Assembly (NCBI RefSeq): GCF_000412675.1
Contig: NC_021505.1
Coordinates: 2,598,501-2,662,500, forward strand
DNA: 64,000 nt
Source of the DNA: Pseudomonas putida NBRC 14164
GTDB lineage: Bacteria > Pseudomonadota > Gammaproteobacteria > Pseudomonadales > Pseudomonadaceae
Reading direction: 5' to 3'
Part shown: positions 25,369 to 34,134 of the stretch, piece by piece
How positions within the stretch are numbered: position 1 is the first letter of the stretch
Layout of the letters: each line of letters opens with the position of its first letter
Program-made: the position numbers and the translations under genes
Notes under the pieces: generated by a model
Databases searched by the model: none
Seen by the model: only the letters and a program-made list of their open reading frames with translations
What the model was told of the DNA's origin: nothing

Positions 25369-26093
25369 GTTTGGATTCGTGGTTCAACTCTCCGGTCTGA
25401 TTTAGGGTTTTTGGTTGGTATCTGTTCCCCTGTCTCTGGGTCAAATGCCCCAAGATGTCTTCCTCTGCGATCATATTTTTCAATTTCACCATGTTGTGAA
25501 TCCCATTCGCATATGCAGCCATCAGGAAGGTGCCAACGTTTCCTTAATCCCCCACCACCGTGAACCGCTATTGTTGGCTTCGCTCGCACTGCATCGGGAA
25601 ATCCTGAAAGCCTACTGGGTGCGGGAATGTATTTTTGGGTTAGTCCTAGCGGATCCACCCAATGAGTTGGTGCGGGGCAGTATTTATAGGGGGTGAGACC
25701 TCCCTCAAAGCCAATAGGGTCTTTACCGACGTAGCGGCCAGTAAAGGAGTCATAATACCTATGTCGGTTATAGTGCAACCCCGTCTCAACGTCCCAATAC
25801 TGCCCCTGAAAGCGTAGCGGATTCCGGATATCCGCCCACTTCGCCTTGTCGCTCCCTGTCTCCTCCGGCAACCCCCACGCCTTGTACGTCCCGCGCCAAG
25901 CAATCTCGCCATCCTCGCCGGTCAATTCCATCGGCGTGCCCAGGTGGTCACACTGGTACCACGCCAACGCATCAAGCGGCTTGGGTGTCGGCTTGTGTTG
26001 CCATACCGGATCCTTGTCGATGTCGTACGGGAAGACCACCGGCTGCGGTATCAACTCGACCACCTGGTTGGACACCGCCTGCGCCATCGGCAA
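25365..26093 (-). CDS. orphan Rhs C-terminal module with colicin E3-like ribonuclease tip
   Basis: The 242 residues consist of the end of an Rhs core (residues 1-151) and a 91-residue toxin tip. The core part repeats the full Rhs gene (QCDHLGTPMELTGEDGEIAW) and ends with the self-cleavage motif GKDPIGFEGG...HWVDPLGL. The tip has LRKRWHLPDG, EWDSQHGEIEKY, RHLGAFDPETGEQIP and DRRVEP, the pattern of the colicin E3/cloacin domain that cuts 16S rRNA. Asp198, His201 and Glu205 correspond to E3 Asp510, His513 and Glu517; an Arg near 234 may stand for Arg545. It begins (TTG at 26093, ATG at 26087) right after the first immunity gene with no ribosome site, so it is probably a silent cassette. Confidence 0.85.
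   Translation of the reverse strand: MPMAQAVSNQVVELIPQPVVFPYDIDKDPVWQHKPTPKPLDALAWYQCDHLGTPMELTGEDGEIAWRGTYKAWGLPEETGSDKAKWADIRNPLRFQGQYWDVETGLHYNRHRYYDSFTGRYVGKDPIGFEGGLTPYKYCPAPTHWVDPLGLTQKYIPAPSRLSGFPDAVRAKPTIAVHGGGGLRKRWHLPDGCICEWDSQHGEIEKYDRRGRHLGAFDPETGEQIPTKNPKSDRRVEPRIQT
25755..26092 (-). repeat. duplicated Rhs core end (block B), copy of about 26990-27325
   Basis: This stretch is nearly identical to the full Rhs gene from about 26990 to 27325. Differences are a few substitutions and one codon less (QPVVFPYD against QPVYVFPYD). The homology ends on the right at CGCCTGCGCCA, the point where block A begins. Such a repeat gives a substrate for homologous recombination that would replace the active tip with the E3-like tip. 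Confidence 0.9.
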
Positions 26094-26097
26094 ATTT

Positions 26098-26487
26098 TTA
26101 ATCTTTAATGTTCAAGCCTTGAAGTGGGACTAACCGGGAGATGCATATGTTGTCAATATCGGTTGGTGATGGCGTACGCTGGAAGAGGGCGAGAAAGAGT
26201 TGATTTATGAATTCATCTTTGTTTTTCACGTCGTCTAAGGGGATTTCGTGCGGTACAAGGTCGCGCCAATGCTTTTCATAGCTTTGTGTGTATATTATAT
26301 GCTCAAGGCAGTTAGATATGTTTTCCATTGTTTTTGGGCCGAATCCATTAGAGGTTTCTTTCATGAGGCGAAAGAGCTCGGATCTATGTTCTTTGTTGTT
26401 TATTTCAAATTCGCTGAGTTCTGCATCTGTCATTGATATTAAGGGGTAGTATAAGAAATGGATGTAGTTTATGTTTGCGGTTTTCAT
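26098..26487 (-). CDS. immunity protein paired with the full-length Rhs toxin
   Basis: The 129 residues start MKTANINYIHFLYYPLISMT and are acidic with many Asn and Ile, coded by AT-rich DNA unlike the flanking core genes. No known family is recognised. The start overlaps the Rhs stop (TAATG), the normal coupling of a tip and its immunity gene, and this position is the evidence for its role. It should neutralise the Rhs tip in the producing cell by binding it. Confidence 0.8.
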   Translation of the reverse strand: MKTANINYIHFLYYPLISMTDAELSEFEINNKEHRSELFRLMKETSNGFGPKTMENISNCLEHIIYTQSYEKHWRDLVPHEIPLDDVKNKDEFINQLFLALFQRTPSPTDIDNICISRLVPLQGLNIKD

Positions 26488-29400
26488 TATAGCTTTGGGT
26501 AGGCTGTTAAAATGTTGTTGTTTTTGCGAACGATGATCGCAGTTGAGGTCTCAATGCGAGCGCCCCCGCCTGCACGGTAGCCTTCGCCAATTGTACGATT
26601 CATGTTTAGCATTGCGCTGTTAGTGCCGTTGGAGTTCATTTGAGCATTGCCGCGTTGGATTGCATCCAGTTGGTCGATATTATTTAAAAATCGCGTTGAG
26701 TCGGTCGGCTTTGGATTTTTGATGCATGGGCAATCAGGTGGTACTCCTGTGAGGGCCCGGTGTTTTTGCTGAGCTAGCGTGGTACCTGCGCCATGTCGAG
26801 AGTTAGCATGACCACCCCCTTTGCTATCAATATCTTGAAGTATAGCTCCTGCTCGCCGATTTGCCCTGTTTCCGGCTAGACCATATGGGTCAGTCCATTC
26901 TATTGGGTTCGAAGCATAAGTATAACTGTTGAACCCACCTATGAAACCAATCGGGTCCTTTCCTATAAACCGTCCGATCTGTGGGTCATAGTAACGATAT
27001 CGGTTGTAATGCAACCCCGTCTCAACATCCCAATACTGCCCCTGAAAGCGTAGCGGATTCCGGATATCTCCCCACTTCGCCTTGTCGCTCCGTGTCTCCT
27101 CCGCCAACCCCCAGGCCTTGTACGTCCCGCGCCAGGCAATCTCGCCATCCTCGCCGGTCAATTCCATGGGCGTGCCCAGGTGGTCACACTGGTACCAGGC
27201 CAACGCATCAAACGGCTTGGGTGTCGGCTTGTGCTGCCACACCGGATCCTTGTCGATGTCATACGGGAAGACATACACCGGCTGCGGTATCAACTCGACC
27301 ACATGGTTGGACACCGCCTGCGCCACCGGCACAAAGGTGCCGGGTTCGAACACATAGTGCGTGCTGCGCCCATGGCGCTCGCGGTCCCGGCATTCGAACG
27401 CCAGCGTGTCGCCTTCCCACACATACCAGGTAAAGCCACACCCCAGCTGTTCATCCAGCTCTCGCCGCTGGTTCTCGTTCCATACCGGGCCGGCTTGCCG
27501 CCGGTCGCGGTACTTGGCGTGGGATTTCTTGTACAGGCGACGACCCAGCGCGTCGTAGGCAAAGCTGACGGTCAGGCGGTCATCTTCGTAACGGCGCAAG
27601 CGGTTGTGGAGGTCCCAGGTGAAATGGCCTTGCTTGCCGTCCGTGGTGCGCTCCAGCAGGTTGCCGCGCTCGTCATAGCGGTACTGCGTGCCGTAATAGC
27701 TGCGCAGTACGTTGTCGCTCAGCCGTTGCGGTGAGTGCCGGTTGGGGCCGGGCGGTGCCTGTGGATCCAGCAGGTTGCTGGCCGGGTCGAAGGCAAACAG
27801 CTCTTTCTTGTAGTAGTCGCCCGCTTCGAGCAGGCGGCCGACCGGGTCGTAGCGGTAGAAGGTATCGCCACGCAGCAGGTCATTGATGTGGGTGAGCTGG
27901 CCGCTGGTGTCGTAGGCGTAGTCGCGCAGCGCAATCCGTCTGGTGGCGCCGCGCCGGGCCAGGGTCTGTTGTTGCAGCTGGCCATTCGGCGTCCAGGACT
28001 GGCGCTGGATCAACCCGTTGCCTTGCTCCCGGGCGATTTCCCGGTGCAGGTCGTCGCGCTGATAGCTGAGCAGTTCGCGGTCGTCGAGCTTGAGGCTGAG
28101 CAGGTGACCGCTGCCATACGTCAGCCAGCTGATTCGATGGCCGTCCGGCCGGGTGGTCGCCACGCGCAGGTTGAGGGCGTCGTATTCATGCTGGAACACC
28201 GCGACCTTCGGTTGCTTCATGTACTTGAAGTGCTGATGCTCGCGGGTGTTGTTGCCCGCCAGGTCGTAGAACCATTGCAGCTTGCAGTCCTGGTTCTCGG
28301 CGATCAGCAGGTTGCCATTGCCGTCGTAGGCGAAGGTTTCGGTTTCCCACTCTTTGCCGCCGCGCGCGCCCGCCCGGGTTTCCACCAGGCGGCCCATGGC
28401 GTCGTATACGAAGTGGGTGATGCGGTCGCCATCGAGGCGGCGGGTGGGCTGATTGCTGCTGTGATCGTAGAGGTAGTCGGTGGCCTGCTTGTCGAAGCCG
28501 GTCTCCTTGATCAGCCGGCCCGCCGGGTCGTACTTGAAGCTGGCTTCGCTGTTGTTCTCGTTGCGCAGGCTCACCAGCTGGCCGAGCTTGTCCCAGCGAT
28601 AGGTGAGGGTGCTGTCGTCCGGGTTGTGGCGCCGGTGAATCAGGCCGGCTTCGTTGTAGGCCCAGGCGGTGCGCCGGTGCAGGGCGTCGGTGTAGCTGAG
28701 CAGGCGGCCTTCGGCGTCGTGCTCGAAACGGTCTTCAGTGTTGTCGGGATACACCAGGCGGGTCAGTTGGCCGGCCTGGTAGTGATACTGGGTGGTTTCA
28801 CCCGCCGCGTTGATGGCTTTGCTCAGCTGGCCGAGTGCGTCGTACTTCCACAGGGTGGTCTTGCCCGAGCAGTCGGTGTAGCTGGCCAGCTGGCCATCGC
28901 GGGTGTAGCCGAGCTTTTTCTCGCCACCGTTGGCGTCGATGATGGCGGTGGGCAGGTTGTCGCTGTTGTAGGTGTACTGGGTCTTGTTCTCCAGGGGGTC
29001 GAGGGTTTCGATGATGTTGCCGCGCAGGTCATGGTCGTACTTCCACAACCCGCCCTCGGCATCGCGGGTCTTGAAGCGCTGGTCGAGGTCGTCATAGGCA
29101 TGCTGCACCAAGGAGCCGTCGGGGCGGGTGTGCTGCAGCAGGTTGCCGCGCTCGTCGTAGATGTAGCGGTCGACACTGCCGTCGGTGTGCACATGCTGGA
29201 TGACGTTCTTGCCATCATCGCGGAACAGCCACTCTTCGTTGCCGTCGGGGTAGATGATGCGGTAGGTGTAGCCGAGGTAATCGTAGTAGTGGCGGGTTTC
29301 CTGGCCAAGCGCATCGGTGACGGTGGTGAGGCGAATATGCCTGTTCCACTTCAGGCGGGTGTCGAAGCTGCCGTCGTCTGCCCATTCACGCACGGCTTTG

Positions 29401-31214
29401 GCATCCGGGCCTTCGCCCAGCCATTCAAGATTGATGGCCCGTTGTGTGCGGTCGGTGTAGCGGGTAACCAGGTGGTGCTGATACTGATAGGTCCACTGTG
29501 CCCCGTGTTCATCGCGTGCCGCGCGCAGGTCGCCGTGCTCGTCGTGGTCGTAACCGGCCAGCTGCCGTTGCTGCCGGCCATCCTGCATCAGCCAGAGTGC
29601 CCGGATGCGGCCGTGCTCATCGAGCTGGGTCTGCACATGGCGGTGCTGGTTTTCATCCTGATAGGTGATCAGGTCGGAGAGCACGGCCTTGCCGGCGTGT
29701 TGATGCTCGTAATGCAGCGCAATACGCGCACCGCCACGTTCGATGATACCGACCAGGCGGTAGCGATCCCCCACGCGCAGGTAGTGTTCATGGCGCTGAT
29801 GACCGCGGGCCAGGGCCAGGCGGTTTTCATCGACCCGGATAAGCAGGGTTTTTTCCACCGGGTCGTACAGCGGCTTGCCCTGCTTGGGCAGGGCGTAGCT
29901 GTGCGTGCGGCCATCGTCGGCGTGGTACAGCACGCCCTCGTCGACGACATCGAAACGCATCGAGAACGGCGTGGTCCAGCGCGCCCCGCATTCACTGTCA
30001 TCGTAGGCATCCAGGCTGGAGCGGTAAGTGCGGTGCCAGGCGATGGGAAATACGCCGGGCAGGTTGAAGTCGACATGCACCAGGGTTTCGGTGCCCCGCG
30101 CAAAGCTGATGCTCTTGCTGGTGCCGGGGCAGGTGCCGTTGAGGTTACAGCGTGGGTCATTCTTGGGCCGGGCTTCGTTGTGGGTGGCTTCCACGGTGCT
30201 TCCGGTGCCTTTTTGCCTGGCCACGCCCGAGCCGTGCGCCGGGGTGTTGACCGAGAGCCGGCGCGCGGGTTTGCGCTTGCGCAGGCCGGCGTTGAGCTGG
30301 GCGAGCAGCCAGGCAATGCTGTTTTGCGTGGCCGGGTTGGCCAGGGCGGTGAGCATTTGCCGGATCAACCGGGCCAGCCCCTTGAGCACATTGATGTGTG
30401 GCTGAACGAGCTTTACAACCAGGCCCGTGTTGCTCGCTGCCGCTTTGTAGCCCTCGGTCGCGCCGTACTGAAGCGCCCCGGCTGCGGTGCTGATGACCGC
30501 GCCGGCCCTGTCCAGCAGGCCCCAAAGGGAAGGTTCTTCGATGGGGGCATAGATCGCCTGGGCGCTGTTGACGATCGCCTTGCGCTGCTGGGTGGTGTCG
30601 ATCTCGCCCCTGGCGATGCGCTCGATGGCATCCGCCAGGCTGTTGAGGGCCTGGAAGCCGGTGTTGGCGGCGTTGTTGAGGATGCCGGGCAGTTCGGTTT
30701 CGGCCTGCTCGACAAAGGTTTCGATTTCGCCCATCAACGTGGCGCCGAGGTGGCCGACCATGAGGCTGATCACGGCTTGGGCAAAGTCGCCTTTGTTTTT
30801 CTTCAGTTGCTGCCGTGCCAGGAACAGCACCGGCCGCAGGGTCATCCGCGCGGCGGCCATGGTGGGCGGGACGGGGACCACACCGATCAGGTTGATGCCC
30901 AGGCTGACCCAGTCCAGTGGGTCACTGGAGCCGGTTTTGGTCAGGTGAATGATGTCGCCCAGGGCATCGAACAAGGCGACGATGTTGCCGACCACCGGCA
31001 CCGCGCCGGCCCAGGCCTTGACGGTGGCGAGGTCGATCTGATTGCCGCTGAGGTCCAGCAGCCACTCGTTGACGATTTTTTCGCCTTGGCCCAGGTCTTC
31101 CGCGACCAGATTGTTCAACGGGACGAGGGCGACTTCGCGCGCTTCGATTTCTTGCTTGGCTTGTGCGCTCACGATTTCAGCCCCCACCCTGGGAGGATGC
31201 TGAAGATAAAGCAC
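26487..31214 (-). CDS. rhs: Rhs-family polymorphic toxin, full length
   Basis: The 1575 residues are laid out as follows. The N-terminal part has hydrophobic helices at about 68-92 and 101-117 (AGAVPVVGNIVALFDAL, SLGINLIGVVPVPP). A DUF6531-type region is at about 365-440 (SISFARGTETLVHVDF), then dozens of YD/RHS repeats form the shell, then the core end with GKDPIGF...WTDPYGL, the aspartyl self-cleavage motif. The tip is the last 129 residues (GGHANSRHGAGTTLAQQKH, STRFLNNIDQLDAIQRG, STAIIVRKNNNILTAYPKL). The His-rich opening and TAYP ending suggest an RNase of the BECR or CdiA RNase A-like type, not proven. No PAAR domain and no vgrG or chaperone gene nearby, so delivery by type VI secretion is likely only by analogy. 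Confidence 0.93.
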   Translation of the reverse strand: MLYLQHPPRVGAEIVSAQAKQEIEAREVALVPLNNLVAEDLGQGEKIVNEWLLDLSGNQIDLATVKAWAGAVPVVGNIVALFDALGDIIHLTKTGSSDPLDWVSLGINLIGVVPVPPTMAAARMTLRPVLFLARQQLKKNKGDFAQAVISLMVGHLGATLMGEIETFVEQAETELPGILNNAANTGFQALNSLADAIERIARGEIDTTQQRKAIVNSAQAIYAPIEEPSLWGLLDRAGAVISTAAGALQYGATEGYKAAASNTGLVVKLVQPHINVLKGLARLIRQMLTALANPATQNSIAWLLAQLNAGLRKRKPARRLSVNTPAHGSGVARQKGTGSTVEATHNEARPKNDPRCNLNGTCPGTSKSISFARGTETLVHVDFNLPGVFPIAWHRTYRSSLDAYDDSECGARWTTPFSMRFDVVDEGVLYHADDGRTHSYALPKQGKPLYDPVEKTLLIRVDENRLALARGHQRHEHYLRVGDRYRLVGIIERGGARIALHYEHQHAGKAVLSDLITYQDENQHRHVQTQLDEHGRIRALWLMQDGRQQRQLAGYDHDEHGDLRAARDEHGAQWTYQYQHHLVTRYTDRTQRAINLEWLGEGPDAKAVREWADDGSFDTRLKWNRHIRLTTVTDALGQETRHYYDYLGYTYRIIYPDGNEEWLFRDDGKNVIQHVHTDGSVDRYIYDERGNLLQHTRPDGSLVQHAYDDLDQRFKTRDAEGGLWKYDHDLRGNIIETLDPLENKTQYTYNSDNLPTAIIDANGGEKKLGYTRDGQLASYTDCSGKTTLWKYDALGQLSKAINAAGETTQYHYQAGQLTRLVYPDNTEDRFEHDAEGRLLSYTDALHRRTAWAYNEAGLIHRRHNPDDSTLTYRWDKLGQLVSLRNENNSEASFKYDPAGRLIKETGFDKQATDYLYDHSSNQPTRRLDGDRITHFVYDAMGRLVETRAGARGGKEWETETFAYDGNGNLLIAENQDCKLQWFYDLAGNNTREHQHFKYMKQPKVAVFQHEYDALNLRVATTRPDGHRISWLTYGSGHLLSLKLDDRELLSYQRDDLHREIAREQGNGLIQRQSWTPNGQLQQQTLARRGATRRIALRDYAYDTSGQLTHINDLLRGDTFYRYDPVGRLLEAGDYYKKELFAFDPASNLLDPQAPPGPNRHSPQRLSDNVLRSYYGTQYRYDERGNLLERTTDGKQGHFTWDLHNRLRRYEDDRLTVSFAYDALGRRLYKKSHAKYRDRRQAGPVWNENQRRELDEQLGCGFTWYVWEGDTLAFECRDRERHGRSTHYVFEPGTFVPVAQAVSNHVVELIPQPVYVFPYDIDKDPVWQHKPTPKPFDALAWYQCDHLGTPMELTGEDGEIAWRGTYKAWGLAEETRSDKAKWGDIRNPLRFQGQYWDVETGLHYNRYRYYDPQIGRFIGKDPIGFIGGFNSYTYASNPIEWTDPYGLAGNRANRRAGAILQDIDSKGGGHANSRHGAGTTLAQQKHRALTGVPPDCPCIKNPKPTDSTRFLNNIDQLDAIQRGNAQMNSNGTNSAMLNMNRTIGEGYRAGGGARIETSTAIIVRKNNNILTAYPKL

Positions 31215-31714
31215 ACATCACTTGAGCTAATCATATGTTCTCCCGCTGTTAAATCTTTTGGGCAAGTTTGCAGAGTCCCTTGTATAGGGCGTACGGCATA
31301 AGTTCACTGAGGGCCGTAGTGCGAAGTTCGTGATTGTTCGCTAAGCACTTGCCTCAAGCTGTGTAGGGCGAATCTCTGAAATGGTTTTTGGTTTAAGTGG
31401 AAAGTTATATTTGCAGTGTTGGTGCGATGCAGTATTTAGTACGTGTTTCCGGACTTTTTGGGCTGTGAATAGGCGCTCTGTTCGCAAGGCTGAGCAGTAA
31501 GATGAAATGTGAGCATAAACGCACCAGGAGCAAGATTTTCGGGTGGGCTTGAAAATCAGAAGTTTCTGTAGGAACGTTCTTGCAGGGTGACTGTGTATTT
31601 AAACAATTTTATTGGAGGGGGAAGGTGAGGGATGAGTGCGGGGGATGGAGGTGTGAGTGCTTGCAGTAAGCGTGAAAGGCAGGAATAGATGTCTTGAAGT
31701 TGCTGCATATGTAA
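31215..31714. other. AT-rich region upstream of rhs, no gene seen
   Basis: About 500 bases between the rhs start and the terminator of the next gene are AT-rich, and I find no supported open frame or repeat. The rhs promoter is expected here but no clear -35/-10 pair stands out. The low GC is shared with the tip and immunity genes. Confidence 0.6.
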
Positions 31715-31754
31715 AAAGGCCGACATCCACAGCGCACTGTATATGCCGGCCTTT
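31715..31754 (-). terminator. intrinsic terminator for the ureidoglycine aminohydrolase gene
   Basis: AAAGGCCG (31715-31722) pairs with CGGCCTTT (31747-31754). Read on the minus strand, the second arm continues into TTTTTAC, giving a stem followed by T residues 30 bases after the stop codon of the gene ending at 31784. Confidence 0.7.
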
Positions 31755-31783
31755 CGAGGGTGGGGCCCGAAGCCCCCGATGTG

Positions 31784-32620
31784 TTAACGCTTAGGGTTCA
31801 GCGTCAGGTGCACGTGACGGTTCACGTCTTTGTACAGCAGGTAGCTGAAGTTGCCTGGGCCGCCGGCGTAGCAGGCTTGCGGGCAGAAGGCGCGCAGCCA
31901 CATGAAGTCGCCGGCTTCCACTTCGACCCAGTCCTGGTTCAGGCGGTACACCGCCTTGCCTTCCAGTACGTACAGGCCGTGTTCCATCACGTGGGTTTCA
32001 GCGAACGGGATCACGCCGCCCGGCTGGAAGGTGACGATGTTCACGTGCATGTCGTGGCGCATGTCGGCCATGTCGACGAAACGGGTGGTTTTCCAGCGGC
32101 CTTCGGTGCCCGGCATCTCGATGACGGTGGCGTTGTCGCGGTGGGTGACGAACGACTCCGGTACGTCCAGGCCTTCAACTTTCTGGTAGTGCTTGCGCAG
32201 CCAGTGGAAGGTGACGTTGGACTTGCTGTTGTTGCGCAGGCTCCACTCGGCGCCCGGGGCCAGGAAGGCGTAGCCGCCTGGTACCAGGGTGTGGTGTTTG
32301 CCTTCAACGGTGATGTCCAGCTCGCCTTCGACAATGAACACCACGGCTTCGGCGTTAGGGTCCAGCTCAGGACGCTCGCTGCCGCCTTCCGGGGCCAGCT
32401 CGACGATGTACTGGGAGAAGGTTTCGGCAAAACCGGTCAGCGGGCGGGCGATGACCCACATGCGCATCTTGTCCCAGAACGGCAGGTGGCTGGTGACGAT
32501 GTCACGCATCACGCCCTTTGGGATGACGGCATAGGCTTCGGTGAACATGGCACGGTCAGTCAGCAGCTCGGTTTGAGCTGGGTGCCCACCGTGGGGGGCG
32601 AAGTACGAATGGTTCGACAT
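31784..32620 (-). CDS. allE: (S)-ureidoglycine aminohydrolase, bicupin
   Basis: This Mn-dependent enzyme releases ammonia from ureidoglycine to give ureidoglycolate in allantoin breakdown. The 278 residues contain two cupin domains. The first is around AEAVVFIVEGELDITVEGKHHTLVPGGYAFLAPG, quoted here only by its ends AEAVVFIVEGEL and VPGGYAFLAPG. The second is around GGVIPFAETHVMEHGLYVLE and VEAGDFMWLRAFCPQACYAGG, with the metal-binding His/Glu set in ETHVMEHGLYVLEG. The ATG at 32620 starts MSNHSYFAPHGGHP, typical of the family. No other allantoin genes flank it; a flavin monooxygenase gene lies upstream on the same strand. Confidence 0.88.
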   Translation of the reverse strand: MSNHSYFAPHGGHPAQTELLTDRAMFTEAYAVIPKGVMRDIVTSHLPFWDKMRMWVIARPLTGFAETFSQYIVELAPEGGSERPELDPNAEAVVFIVEGELDITVEGKHHTLVPGGYAFLAPGAEWSLRNNSKSNVTFHWLRKHYQKVEGLDVPESFVTHRDNATVIEMPGTEGRWKTTRFVDMADMRHDMHVNIVTFQPGGVIPFAETHVMEHGLYVLEGKAVYRLNQDWVEVEAGDFMWLRAFCPQACYAGGPGNFSYLLYKDVNRHVHLTLNPKR

Positions 32621-32726
32621 GGACAATCTCGACTTGTTGTTCTCTCCCCGTGCCGTGAACCGCACCGGCCGGTGCGGCGCAGGGGATGTGGCAACAGAAT
32701 AGGGTCGAGCGCGCGCCATCCACAAA

Positions 32727-34118
32727 TTAAATGTTGGAATACCCGGTATTTGATCGCTGAATGTCGACCTGGCGTCCGGCGTGCTGTTCCGGCAGCCGAT
32801 CGCCTTGGCCGAACAGTTTGTGGCGCAGGGTGCCTTCGGCGTAGTCCGACGGGTAGCGGCCGCGGCGTTGCAGCTCGGGCACCAGCAACTCGACCACGTT
32901 GGCCAGGTCGTCCGGCTGCACGGCGTAGGTCAGGTTGAAACCGTCGATGCCGGTCTGGTCCAGCCAGCTTTCCAGCTGGTCGGCGACCTCGCTGGCGGCG
33001 CCTACCAGTACCGGTCCGCGACCACCCAGGCCAACGAACTCGGCGGCCTCGCGTACGGTCCAGCGGCGGTTCGGGTCGGCGGCGGTAAACGCGGCCAGGG
33101 CGGCGCGGCCGGCGTCGTTTTCGACGTATTCGATCGGCGCATCGGGGTCTAGGCCGGCAAAATCGATGCCGGTCCAGCCCGACAGCAGCGCCAGGGCGGC
33201 ATCCAGGTCGACATAGCGACGGTATTCGGCGAAGCGGGCCTCGGCCTCTTCCTTTGTAGGGGCGACGATCAACAACGCCTGGGCATAGATCAGCACCTCA
33301 TCACGACCCCGCCCGGCGGCCTCGCTGGCCTGGCGAATGCCGTCGGCGTAGCGGCGCAACACGGTGGGGGTCGGGCCGCTGATGAACACGCATTCGGCGT
33401 GGCGCGCGGCAAACTGCTGGCCGCGTGCTGAGGCGCCGGCCTGGAAAAGCACCGGCGTGCGCTGCGGTGACGGCTGGCACAGGTGCATGCCGGGTACCTG
33501 GAAGTGCTCGCCCACATGGTTGATAGGGTGCACCCGGGTTGGCTCGATGTAGCGCCCGCTGTCGCGCTCCAGCAGCACCGCGTCGTCGTCCCAGCTCTTC
33601 TCCCACAGCTTGTACAGCACCTGCAGGTATTCCTCGGCCAGGTCGTAGCGCTGGTCGTGGCCCAGCTGACGCGCCAGGCCAAGGTTGCGGGCGGCGCTGT
33701 CGAGGTAGCCGGTGACGATGTTCCAGCCGACCCGGCCATTGCTCAGGTGGTCGAGTGTGGACATGCGCCGGGCGAAGGGGTAGGGGTGTTCGTAGGTGAG
33801 CGAAAAGGTGACGCCAAACCCTAGGTGCTGAGTGACGCCGGCCATGGCTGGCACCAGCAGCAGCGGGTCGTTGACCGGTACCTGCACGCCACCGCGCAGG
33901 GCGGCTTCAGGGCCGCCCTGGTAGACGTCGTAGATGCCCAGCACATCGGCAATGAACAGAGCGTCAAACAGGCCGCGTTCCAGCAGGCGGGCCAGGTCGG
34001 TCCAGTAGCTCAGGCGGTTGAAGGCCACACTGGTATTGCGTGGGTGGCGCCACAGGCCGGGGGACTGATGGCTGGCGGCGTTCATGCTGAACGCGTTGAA
34101 GCGGATCGGGCGGAGCAT
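32727..34118 (-). CDS. LLM-class FMN-dependent monooxygenase (NtaA/SnaA/DszA type)
   Basis: The 463 residues match the long luciferase-like subgroup that uses FMNH2 to cleave nitrilotriacetate, dibenzothiophene sulfone or similar. Marks are FNAFSMNAASHQSPGLWRHP, LFDALFIADVLGIYD, HLGFGVTFSLTYEHPYPFAR, SNGRVGWNIVTGYLDSAARN and VLFQAGASARGQQFAARHAE. It should need a separate flavin reductase, which is not adjacent. It is 16 bases downstream of a sulfonate-type ABC binding protein, so uptake and oxidation of an organosulfur or related compound is likely. Confidence 0.9.
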   Translation of the reverse strand: MLRPIRFNAFSMNAASHQSPGLWRHPRNTSVAFNRLSYWTDLARLLERGLFDALFIADVLGIYDVYQGGPEAALRGGVQVPVNDPLLLVPAMAGVTQHLGFGVTFSLTYEHPYPFARRMSTLDHLSNGRVGWNIVTGYLDSAARNLGLARQLGHDQRYDLAEEYLQVLYKLWEKSWDDDAVLLERDSGRYIEPTRVHPINHVGEHFQVPGMHLCQPSPQRTPVLFQAGASARGQQFAARHAECVFISGPTPTVLRRYADGIRQASEAAGRGRDEVLIYAQALLIVAPTKEEAEARFAEYRRYVDLDAALALLSGWTGIDFAGLDPDAPIEYVENDAGRAALAAFTAADPNRRWTVREAAEFVGLGGRGPVLVGAASEVADQLESWLDQTGIDGFNLTYAVQPDDLANVVELLVPELQRRGRYPSDYAEGTLRHKLFGQGDRLPEQHAGRQVDIQRSNTGYSNI

Positions 34119-34134
34119 GTCAGGTGCGCTCCGC

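Noticed and set aside
27735..31301. 1188-codon open frame on the plus strand opposite rhs
   Set aside because: It is the antisense of the YD-repeat region; its composition (Val/Ala/Gln-rich, no motifs) and lack of ribosome site show it is a by-product of the high GC third codon position.
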